Shown here in pieces: positions 1 through 18,866 of a DNA stretch of 64,000 nt. The notes beneath the pieces were generated by a model, which saw only the letters and a program-made list of their open reading frames with translations, was not told the DNA's origin and did no database searches. The position numbers were made by a program, and so were the translations under genes. Position 1 is the first letter of the stretch. Each line of letters starts with the position of its first letter. The DNA is from Taeniopygia guttata. Taxonomy: Eukaryota; Chordata; Aves; Passeriformes; Estrildidae. The DNA lies in the NCBI RefSeq assembly GCF_048771995.1, contig NC_133033.1, positions 5,890,501 through 5,954,500 of the forward strand, read 5' to 3'.

Positions 1-3000
1 AACCATGACAAGATGTCTCCTTCCCTGAAGTGACAGATCCCATCCCCTCCAGGAAAGTCCCAGTCTATTTCTAGTTTCATCCATCCCATTTTCTTTCATG
101 GGCACAGAGATTGCCCTCTTTGTTTGCCAGGTGCACCTCGAATACTTGCTGTTTTTCTTCTTTCCACACAAAAATGCTGCCTCTCCCCTTTCTGAAGAGC
201 AGAGCATGGATGTGGCACTGAAGCAAGTGCGGATGCGAGGTGGTTCCTGCAGCTCGTGTCAATAAGCTGTTTTGAAAGAGGGGGCATGTGTGCAGGTTGG
301 TTATGTTTACATCTCATTTCAGGAGAGAGACTGCAGCTCCACTGCTCACTGATTAAAAGGAGGTAAACATGTTGCCTGTTCTTATCTAGGAGTTTTTATA
401 TAATATTTGCTGCCTGTTGATGTAACTGCCCTAATGAATGCAGAGTGATTTGATGTATCATTAGTGATGTGGAAGGACACTACGAGATTAGAACAGAATG
501 TTTATTCTTTATTATCTAATACTTATTGCCTGACTGTTTGACTCCAGGAAGAGCATATAACATGGATGAAAACTTTGCTGCATATTTACTTTTGCCCTAC
601 TTAATGAGGATAACTAGAATCCAGGAAACTTTTAGTCACTAAGCATCAGGAAGACTGGCAGAAAGAGCTGTTTAAAAGTTGCAAAGACTTCTTGTTGAGG
701 ATTAGAGTTTAGGATTCCCTTCTCTCAGCTGGAGGTGTTGGCAAGAGTTGAGCTCTAATGTTATCACACAGTTTGCTAAAAAGGCCTGGCTGAGGTTGGG
801 AATTATGGGAGCTCTCAGTTTGTCCTGGTAGGACAGGGATGAAATCTTTGATTTCCCCTCCAGGCTCCATATGAAGAACTAGTAAAAGAACACATCTAAA
901 CAGTTTTGGATATTATTGTGGCTTTCATTATTTTTCAGCTGGCTCAGAAGATGTAAAGTAAAGCTGTGGTCAAGGGAAATTATTTCCATTGGGAAAAATA
1001 GATGGAGAAAGTAGGTCTTGGTGCCTTATACAGAGAGACTTGTTTTTTCCTTTCAGTTCTTTGTATTAATTTTATTAGTGCTTTAAATGGGGATACATTT
1101 TGTTTTCTGAACTCTGTTGTTCTAATGGTGGTGTTTGTGATATGAGCATAGCAGTGAAACAGCAACTGCTCACTGAAGGACCAGGAATCACTCTCTTCTG
1201 CAGAATGGGCAGATATTGCCAGTGCCTGAATCTTGGGATAAAGCATTAGGGTAAGCTCCAGACAGCCAACAAGAAAGCTTCCCCTGCTGCTCCGAAGCCT
1301 CCAAAATTTTGTTGAGTTACAATTCTTTAATGTAAAATAGCAGCAGGCAGAAAGTGCAATTAATTTAATTGTAGTTTCATAATGTTTTGAAGCCGTTATG
1401 CTGTTGCTGAAGTGATGTCCCCTTTAGTGAACATGTCTTTTGCTCACTGGCACATCTAATTGTGCTTATGCTTTGCTCCAAAGTTTGCTTTTGCACCCTT
1501 TCAGTCCAGAGAAGTGATTTGGGCAGGGGTGGGACAAAAAACAAGTCCTAAGAGCCCTTTCTTTATCTCTGTCACAGTAAATAATGTGTGTTGCCCAAAC
1601 TTGTTGCACTTTCTCCAGACACATCATTCAGCTGCACATGAAAGCAGAGCACAGTCTGCCCAGAGGTTACTGCTTGCTAGGGTGGCTGCTTTCATTTGAT
1701 AAATATTGCATTGTGTGTTTTTCCCAGTATAACACTACTAATTCATTCCTAAGCTGGGAAGTGTTTCCAGAAGTGCGAGGTAATGGAGTGTAGTTTAGCC
1801 CCCTTTGCTGAACTGAGCCAGAGGTCCAGAGAGTCTGATTTCAGTTTTCTGCTGGCAGAGGGCCTGGGTGATTTAAGAAGCAGCATAATGCAAGAACTTG
1901 TGCTTGTATTGTGCTTGATACTATGATTGCTTCAATTACAGATTGGTTGATAGACCTTTGCTTGCTTGGGGTAGTGCTGTACAGTTTCCCTATTTTATGA
2001 AGCTATATTAGTATAAAATTGCTAGAATATAATGAAGACTGATGCCCCCGTATTTTTGTAGATGTGTACAGCTTTGCACACATTTAGTGTTCTGTGCAAA
2101 TATGATCTCATGCTGTCTCTGTTGCTTATAGGCTTTTTATTAGCATTAAATAAGACAGTTTGGAGTTGTCATTAACAGCTTTTTTACAGACTCCTTTCCT
2201 TGGGCTGAGGTCTGTGCTTTGAGAAACAGACCACATGGAAAAAGCTGTGTCTTGTGTTCATCTTATCTAGACATTTAGTCTCATTTGAGAGAAGTCAGGA
2301 CCCCTGCATATGCAAGATTCTTTGCTGAGGTCACTGGATGCAGACAGGACTTTACAATTCTTCAGGACTTATTTTATATCAGTCCCCAAATTTGGGCTGA
2401 ACTGAGTGGTCCTATTAAGTAAAAGCAGCAGGCTGTGTTTGAGAGCCTGACCAAAGTCCCACTGGTGTGCATGGCTGGGGACAGGTGAACCTGGAGGCAT
2501 GGAGCAGCATATTGCTTTTTATAATGCCAACACCACGTTTTCTTCAGCTGGGAAATCTGCTGTCATTTTCCTCTGTCTTTCTGAAAAGGTGAACGTAAAG
2601 ATGTGCTTTCCATCAGGAAGGTTTGAGCCACTCGGGCCCTTGATGTATCCACTGGCCAAAGGCAGTTTGGGGCTTAGCAAGAGCAGGGAGGTGGCAATGA
2701 ATTGATCAATAAAAATAACACAGTAGAAACAGCAAAACATCACATGTGTATTGAGGAGTATTTGCTCATGGCTTTTTCTCCAAATGCAAAAGAGAAAGGA
2801 GCATCACCACAAGGGTGGGTGAACTTAAAACAGTGCTCAAAAGAACCTCACACCTAGAAATGCATCAGCTGTAACCACTTCTGCCCTGTGGTGTTTGCTG
2901 GGCTGCCTTGGGAGCCACCTGCAGCTGCTGCACTACAAAATTTCTCTTTTAACATCTTATCTGTGTGGTTGTAATAGAAAACATCACGGTAAATGGTAGA

Positions 3001-3992
3001 AGATTATTTTCTTTGTCTTGTGCTATTACTGAGCATCATCACGGATGTACTGTTGTGGCTGACAAAGCACTTAAATTCTAAGCTGCTATTTTAAGATGCT
3101 TAGGACTATTCCAAAATAGCTGTTCTTTAGCTGAAAGTCTTCCTTTATATTCTTAGCAGAGATGTGGGTTTACTTGGAGAGTTTCAAATTCCATTTGATT
3201 TTTTTTAACATTTGTTGTGAATTTAAACATGTCACCAATATATCAAATCTATTTCTTACATTGCCTTTAAGAGTACTTGCACATTTCTGTCAAACAAAAA
3301 CACATGAGAGGAATCTATGTTATTGTTAATTCTAGCATTTAGAAAATGTATTTCAAACTCCACTGAAGTAAGATAGGCACTTTTTTATTTTCCTTTTATT
3401 TACATTTATGTTTTATGTGGTTCAGATTGCTCTTGGGTTTTGTTGTCTTTAAGCATTCATTCTGCCTTTTTGAGTGCTAGAACCTTCTTTATATTTTTGT
3501 TTAATGCTCACCTGAATACAGCAGTGGGGCTTTTTTCCTAATCTGTGAGGTAATAATTGAAAAATTGCCTGATCTACTCTAAATTTCCACCAAATCATGA
3601 AAGATTACACGTTAGGATTTTAAAGACCTTAAAAGAATATTATATTTTCTTTTTATTGGCATGTTGTTGTTAATATAAATTAAGCTTGATTATTTTATTT
3701 TTGTCTTGCTGCTGCCCTTCAAATTAAAGCGCACATTCTTGACTCATGCTTGTAATTCAATTTGGTATTTTAATCTCAAAAATATCACGGACACCTTCCC
3801 AGAATTTCTGAGCACTTTATCTTAGAATTGACCCTCTTGACATAATATCTCTAGGGGGTTCTTGTGAAGTATGAGGCTCGGACTTAGCCGTAATCCACTC
3901 CTGAATAAGATGGAATCTTCCCTGGATAAGAACCAGCCCTCGGAGGGATGCTCCTAGCAGAGTACCAAGTTGGTGGTTTTTGTTGTTTTTTT

Positions 3993-4004
3993 CCCCCCCC
4001 CCCC
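3993..4004. repeat. Poly(C) tract, 12 bp
   Basis: Twelve consecutive C follow a T-rich run, about 40 bp outside the left end of the solo LTR. Such tracts are prone to length errors. Confidence 0.9.
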
Positions 4005-4040
4005 ACACAATTCAGGTTGCAACAGGTCTTTCAGCACACA

Positions 4041-4672
4041 GCCATTTGTCGGAATCTGTGGGTATTGGTGATTCCGAGATTGTAGAAAGTCTCTGTCTTT
4101 CTGCCCCGTTGCCAAAGAAGAAGCCATAATTCGTCTGTGCTGTTTTCAAGGTTGTTTATTTTTTCTTATCTATAACATGTTCTGCTGCCCTGCCACAGCT
4201 CTGTCCTGCAGGGCAGCGTGTGGGGCTCTGCCCTCAGTGGGATGGTACAAACATTATATACCAGAAACTACGTGTACTATATTTACAATAATGTGCCAAT
4301 ATCTATCATCTACGTTGAACAGCGTGTCCCCAGCCTAAACCAATAAAAAAATGCCAACACCACAGTGAAACATGGAGGGCATGAAGAAAAAGGAAAAGGA
4401 CAAGACACTCCAAATTCCTCCATCTTGTCCCCTCTGAACCCCTAATCTAGAAACCTAAAATTTTACTTTTGCACCCGTGTCACACTTAATTATTACTCTT
4501 ATCAAACATTCAAAGCTTGTAATTCATCCTGTAAGATTGAAAACTCTTTTCCATGGACAGAGATCACAGTCAGTGTCTCTGGGGGCTCTGTCCAGGGGGG
4601 TTCCTGACCCCCTGCCAGGGTCCCAGACCTGCCAGGGCAGCCAGAGGGAAGCCCTGGATTCCCACAGCCATT
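4041..4672 (-). mobile_element. Solo LTR of an endogenous retrovirus, minus orientation, with 6-bp target duplication
   Basis: The LTR spans 4047-4666 (620 bp). On the plus strand it begins TGTCGGAATC and ends GATTCCCACA, an imperfect 10-bp terminal inverted repeat (9 of 10) of TG...CA type. It is flanked by a perfect direct repeat GCCATT at 4041-4046 and 4667-4672, the expected target-site duplication. On the minus strand it has a TATA-like TATATAAT (4253-4260) and an AATAAA (4155-4160), giving a U3-R-U5 order that fixes the orientation. No internal retroviral sequence adjoins either end, so this is a solo LTR left by recombination. A 6-bp duplication points to a class II (ERVK-like) element; resemblance to passerine LTRs is from memory. 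Confidence 0.85.
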
Positions 4673-4719
4673 GATTTATTTCCATAAATAATTGCTTTGT
4701 AAATGAGTTAAGGACTTGC

Positions 4720-4800
4720 CCAGGGCCGGGCACCGTCCCCGGGTCCCACCGCCGTGCGCGTCCCAGTGCCCGGCCAGAGCCACGGCTCTGCCCCGCTGGT
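4720..4800. other. CpG-rich patch with 10-bp inverted repeat inside an AT-rich intron
   Basis: About ten CpG fall in 80 bp just right of the solo LTR, in a sequence that is otherwise AT-rich. The patch holds a perfect inverted repeat, GGCCGGGCAC at 4724-4733 and GTGCCCGGCC at 4766-4775, with a 32-nt G/C-rich spacer. It could be an internal promoter or enhancer, or just a local G/C patch. No gene was found with it. Confidence 0.5.
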
Positions 4801-7800
4801 TTCCATGGCATGGGCTCCAGCTTCAGCCTCCCTGCCTGCCTCCTGCAGGGGCTAACCCTGCTCAGGCATCTGTGTGCTGGTCAGCTGTTCTTACTGATTA
4901 ACAGAATTAAGGGATATACGTGGGAAAACAAAAAAGATCTAGCAAAACTGGCAACATATTCCATAATAATGCATCCACTGCCCAAAATGCTACTTGCTCT
5001 GGGATCTCAGCCTCCTAGATGTTTCTGGTTTCGTTTTTTTTATCATATCAGTGATGGTTTTATCACTTGCCCACAGTGGATGGGCTTTCAAATGCATCAT
5101 ATGCCTCTTGAACTTTGTTTGCTGTTTATTTGGAGCTAAAGAAATGGAATTTGAAATAGGCATGTGGTGTGGATGCTACAGATTTTTATCACTGCCATTT
5201 ATTTATTTTTCAATCAAGATAGCTGAATCAGAAAGAATCAACAATATGAGACTTATCTTCATGTTAGTTTTAAGTAATGAAAAATAAAACTTTTGAATTC
5301 TTATGAGATTTAAGAAATGTGCCCAATGAACTTAATCTTTGTGTATATCTCTCTATGTGATTTCACTTTTCCAGCCACTGTCTTTTAAATACTTTAACAG
5401 AAAAACTCAATCTAGAAAATGATAAGAGCAGATAAGGTTCATAGGCAAGCCAGTCCTGTTCCAGTCCTCCTTACCTTCTGACAGATCAGGAAAGGCAACT
5501 GATACTAATCTTCACTACAATCTCAAGACACCTGGGAAAATGGAAATAACATTTTTAACATCTTAGCAGGTCATGAGCAGTAGTGTCAATCACAGTACCT
5601 TGGCCTGATTCCAGTGTGGGAATTACATTCTCCTGAGCAAATGCACCCTGTTGCATTTTCAGTGATTCACATTTTTTCTTACATGGTGTGGAGTTGCTGA
5701 TAAAACTTAAAAGAGCAGGGTCTTCCTAACTGCCAGAAATATTTTAATGGTGGATTAGGTCAATCCATAGTAGCTTTTTTTGCTTGTTCATAAGCTTATT
5801 TTACAAAAGAACTTTGAAAAGTAAGTGCAGTGCCTCACCTGAAGAGATACTTAGCCACTGAGTTACAGGGAACAATTTTAAAAGCCTGTGTGTTGGGCAT
5901 GACCAAGGCCTCGATGACTGGTGAGCTCTTGAAGACTCTACATGCACTAAAAGTCTCTTTCCAAAAAAGTTTTCTCCTCTGCATTACGAGCAGTTAGTGT
6001 GGGAATGTTAGAGAGAACAGGGTGGTAGAACTTTCTGTACAGGGTAGGTAAAATAGGAGAGGAAAAGGGAAACTCCTGTAACTGGTATGTACTGAAATGA
6101 TACAAGACTGCTGGTTTTACTGCTTCTAAAGAGTAGAAGTGAAGATAGCCATAATGGGGAAATGTTTAAAAAGCACTAAGCAAGGGTAGAGCATTTTATC
6201 AAAACAGGCAGGGGTTTTGTGTTGGGTTTTTTCACATGAGAAATGTTTTCCCTCATATTGCTGAAATGAAACATCTCTCAAGGCAGCTGAATGGGTCTGA
6301 GTAGGTTCCAGTGACTCTTGGACAATGGAGGCACTCAATAACAAGAGAGGAAAAAACAAAATGCCTAATATGATCTGTTGAACTGAAGCATTTTGTTCAG
6401 AGCTGAGTTCTGAAGGAGCCAGGTGTTATTTTGCTCCTGGCAGCAATTGAATCTTCACAGGTTTTTCATGACATCACATCTTTTCCTTGTCTTAACCAGT
6501 GACTCATCCTGCTTGCCTGTTTGTTCCTATTTCTAGCTGCCAGCAGGAAATGCTAAGCTTAATGTTAACATTCTCTTATTAATAACACATTAAGTCTAGT
6601 CTGCCCAAGGTGCCTCTCCCTTGTGGTACGTAGTGGGTGGTTGTTTTTTTCCCCTTTCCCAAGGTGACTTTTGTTTATCTGATTCTTGGTGGCTTCCACT
6701 CCTAAGTCTACTTTTGCAAAGGAGATGTGTGTGTGTCTGTGTGTGAGTGTAACATCCCCCTATAACCACGGCGCTGGGAAGTGGATTATCCTGTCTCCAC
6801 GGCTGACCAAACTCCAAATAAGGTGCAAAATGCCACAGTGTGTTACAATGTGCCATTTAACAGCAGGGAAGAAGTCTTTCCTTCACCAGGTCTGATGAAG
6901 ATTGTGGTGGGTGCTGGTTATAGGGGAGGATGTAGCCTCTGTTCTGGCTCTGAGCAGCCTAAGGAAGGATGATGCCACGTACATGCAGCTTGTAAGATGT
7001 TGCCAATAGCTGGAAAATAAGCAACTCTCATTCTTACATATTATTCTTATTAAAAAAAAAACACCAAAGCAACAACATGGTAATCACACCATAATCCATT
7101 AAAAATTGAAATGTTTATTTCCTTAGAGGCTATTTGTCACATACACTGCTAGAAAAGTCATGGTGCTAAGGGGATTAAAGTCAGTACAGATTAGATGTTT
7201 CAGTGACATTTGGAACAAAGAATTTGTGGCTGGAAATCTTCACTAGAAGAATGGTTTGGAATTGGGGATTGTGATTTTTTCAGACCTGCAACAAAGAGCA
7301 TCTGTCATTATTTAAAAAACTCAAATATGTTTTCTGTGTTGGTAACTTGTAATTTCTGCTGAGACAGCCAAGTAAATTTAAGAAAAGCTGATTGTACTCC
7401 TATTGTGAATGTTTGTGTGATGGATCTTGAGACTAGAGGGCATCTGCACACAATGCAAATGCATTTAGGTTTTTTCTTCTCTGATAAACACGATTGCTCA
7501 TTAATGCAAAACCTTCAAATTTTTGTTTCAAGCTCCCCACTAATGGTCCTGTGGGTGTTGTTAATTGTTTGCATAAAGCACAGGCAGACACTAAGCTGCA
7601 GAAGAACAGAGCTGGTAGCACACTGGTGTAAATATACCTCACAGAGACCCTCCTGTGCCTGCTTAAAGCCAAGCTCTCTGGTTCTTCCTCAGGGAAACCT
7701 GGCGGGTTTCTGGATGCTGGAGGCTCAGGCTATTCCACCCAGGCATTTGGCTAGACTGTTAATTAATGCTACATCACCTTTCTGCTGATCCCTGCCTGTG

Positions 7801-8366
7801 CTTCATGTACTTGTCTCCTAATGAGTTTGTGGTCTACCTGGAAATCTTGGAAATGACTGGGTGGGGAGCGATTTCTGTCAGTTGGTTTTTCCTTCATTAG
7901 ATAAACAACTTGAACTTAAAAACCTGAAATGACTAATTACCTGATGCTGGTGGTGTTTTAAACTGAGGGAAGGACAACTGTTGTAAATGCTGAAGAAAGT
8001 GAGCTCAGATTTTGCAGTTTGTTTTATTTTAATTATGCTGAAGCATCTGAGAGGGGTGTGTGTGCACTTGAGCTCTCATGGTGTGAGTCAAGAAAATTAA
8101 GCCAGTTTATCGCTGTCTAAGGAGCTAATGTATCCTGAGGAAAAAGTAATTTCAGGGTGATAGTACAACAATTCAGATGCAGCTGGAGAAATGCCACTAT
8201 GAAGCTGTGAGGGGAGATGACATGCTCTGTACCTGTACAGTAAGACAGAACAAGGGAGCCATCAGTTATTCAGGAGGAGATGAATCACATCTCTGCATTG
8301 TAGCACATGGCTACCAGGGCAAGAAGGGTATGAACAATTTTTATATACCATGAGATACAGGATGCA

Positions 8367-8407
8367 TTTCCCTCACACACACTCCCTCTGAGTGTGTGTG
8401 AGGGAAA
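8367..8407. repeat. Perfect 17-bp hairpin (7-nt loop) in RAB3B intron
   Basis: The arm TTTCCCTCACACACACT (8367-8383) is followed by loop CCCTCTG and then by its exact reverse complement (8391-8407). The arms are partly CA/TG repeat, so simple-repeat inversion is a likely origin. The stem is much shorter than a typical microRNA precursor. Confidence 0.85.
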
Positions 8408-11182
8408 GAAGGCAGGCACACAAGTATATCCTAGTGAATATGCAACTTATCCTTCTGTGACTTAAGTGCACTGCCCACATAGGACAGGTTGTGACTGAGC
8501 AAACTCATCCCTTGGGGTTCTGTACCTCCTGCAGCCCCATCTCTCACTAATGTATAAATTGGGGCCCATCCCCATGCACAAGGGCATCACAGAATTCTGA
8601 AATCAGCAAATCAGATTTGCTAAATTCCAGAGCTTTAAGGCAATAGCACAGCTGGGCTTTTTCAGTCCAACTCCTCACTGAGGTGGTATCAGGACAGATT
8701 TTGGGAGTCACCCTGTGTGTCCCTTGAGGCTGTTTCCCAGGACAGCCTGGATGTATGTCCCTAGAGCTGAGTCCTTGCTCTGAGCCACTGTCAAATTTAA
8801 TTTCTTTCCAAATTATTCTGCATGTAACTTGACAATGTGTCTTGCAGTCAGTTACTGCCTAGTCACAGCCTCGTGCCCTAAGCCTGAGTGAGCACTGCTT
8901 AAACACAGAGAAAATAGGAGATGAGATTTGGAAGGCAGATGAACTGTGAATGCAGGTATCACACAATAAATGCTGTGAACATGAGACAGAGAAACCTGAC
9001 TTCCTATGGATTTGTTTGGTTTTGTTGGTTGCAGAATCTCTGAAGTTACTGATACTGATTTAGGGCCTTCTCCTAATAAGACACAATTAAAGCCTCTCTA
9101 TTGTGAATCCTTTGGTATTTGGAAAAGATAATCATTGCACTTCAGCTTTTTTCACAGCTAAGGTATGCTTAAGGTCTTTCTTCACCTTACCAACTACTTC
9201 TTATGACATATGTAAAAACATTTGAACACATTTTCCCTCAGATTTGATCAAGAGTGCCTATGTGGAGACTGATGTTTTAATAAGCCTCATGTCTCTAGGA
9301 AATCAGGCTAAAATAAAGCAACTATCATCCCTCTGAACAAAATAACAATACAATTACTGCTGAGACCTTCCTTGCTTGAAGAAATACAGTTAGGATCTAG
9401 TTGTCATGGCTGGTTTAACTGTTCAGCAGCTAAGGGGGGATGTGGTGTCAATGAATATGAGAGTGCTCTGTGATGGATTTATCACTGGCAGGAAATGTTC
9501 ATGCAGGGTGGAGCCCAGCTCATTCTGATATTCCCATCTCTGACCTGTTGTCAGGAGGGAACAGAACAATTCCTCAGCCAGTGTGCAGTGGTTCATTGTG
9601 ATCAGCCAATGGACTACCCCATCTTGAAATAAATGCACAAGTTTAAGGGAAAAAATGACATATTTTCCCAGGCAGCTGGTGGAGAAACAGCAATATTCCT
9701 GTTGCACAGCCTCTCCACTGGGAAATTCACAGTATGTTACAGCTGTGGATAGTCTCACAGTAGTGCAATAGCAGAGCCTTTTAAGCAAGCTGTAGGGAGC
9801 TTATTTACAAGTGCTGTCCTGCAGAGAGGCTCTGTGATGTTCTGGTGCAGAACAACAGGCGGCCACAGACTGGCTGCTGTGTGTTCTGCAAGGGCCAACA
9901 CTGTCTCTTGCATGCAGCAAAAACAAAGCTTCATGGGTGGGTATGATGGGCAGGATGATTTTAGAGCTGAGTTTCCTCCCACCACTGTCCCCTGGGGCTG
10001 TGGTGATGTGGTGTGTCTGATCTCTACTCCTGCAAGAGTGCTCTGTGTGGATTTATTTTACTCTTCCAACTAGTTACATGGTTGTTAAGTCCTTTAGGGT
10101 CTTTTTCTTTAGAACTTTAATCCCATTTTAAACCAGTGGCAGCAATGCTTTCTTCAGTGTGGGTTTTGGGGGACTGAAGGATGGTTCATTTTAGAACTAA
10201 CCCATCACAGTAACTATAAGCTGACACCTCATACTGAGCACACACTTTGAAGGCAAAGCATTTTGGCTCCCTGCAGCTGTTTCACAGAGTTCCCATTTGC
10301 CCAAAGAAGGATGAAATGTGTTCAAAAGATAGACACCTTCAGAGTGAGAGAGCCAATCAGCACATGACTTCTCTCCTTGGTTCAGCAGGCAGGTCTGGAG
10401 GGAATGGATTGGGCTGTAGAACTGCTGGTCTGGTGTAGAAATATTCCTCCGTTTAAAAATAAGCTTGCAAAATGTAAAGGAAAAGTGCTACTGGCATCCA
10501 ACAGATGGTAGTTGACATGTTTTCTAGCTGTCACAAGTCTTTCAAAATTCTTCTGTTGCATATGCCAGAGTTCACCTTTGTGCTGCCCAGCTGAACACAG
10601 AAATGACAGCTGCAGGTGGAGGAGCTCTGCAGGAGCTCTATGGGTAAACAGAATTAAGATGAACCAACAGAATAGGATTAATAGATCTCATATTAGTATG
10701 TGCACCTTAGAGTCTGTGATTGGGATATTCCACATTAAATTCACTTTTTATAATAATGTTGATTGCATCAAATCTTTAATTTTTGTCTCCAACCTGAGGC
10801 AAGAAAGGGAGTCACCCACAGCAGCTACCTCAAGGACATTTCCCTGACTGTGACACCACATTGCAACATGTAAATGTTTTCTGCCTGGAACAGTCCTGGA
10901 ATGGTTATTTTGCCTCTGCTTTGAAGTGTCATTTTTCAGTGAACTCTGCTAACATTTTATTATTGCATTGCAGCTAAAGCAGAGAAGAGCAATTAAAGGG
11001 TTGACATCTTTGGTATTTTTTTAATAGTACATGTGTCAAAATGCATTTAACAAATCATGGTTGATGCAAAAGCCTAATTAATGCTAAAATGTAAGTAGAG
11101 TTCATTTCAGTTGGGAGCAACGGAGAATTTTAAAATGCATAAAAACAAAGAGTGGTTGTCTTATTTTAGATATAGGACCTAA

Positions 11183-18866
<7,684 letters not shown>

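Noticed and set aside
8588-8800. Possible antisense CR1 fragment (acagaattctgaaatcag, then tcagtccaactcctcact)
   Set aside because: A few words resemble CR1, but the order and spacing do not follow the known 3' end. It is too weak to annotate without a repeat search.
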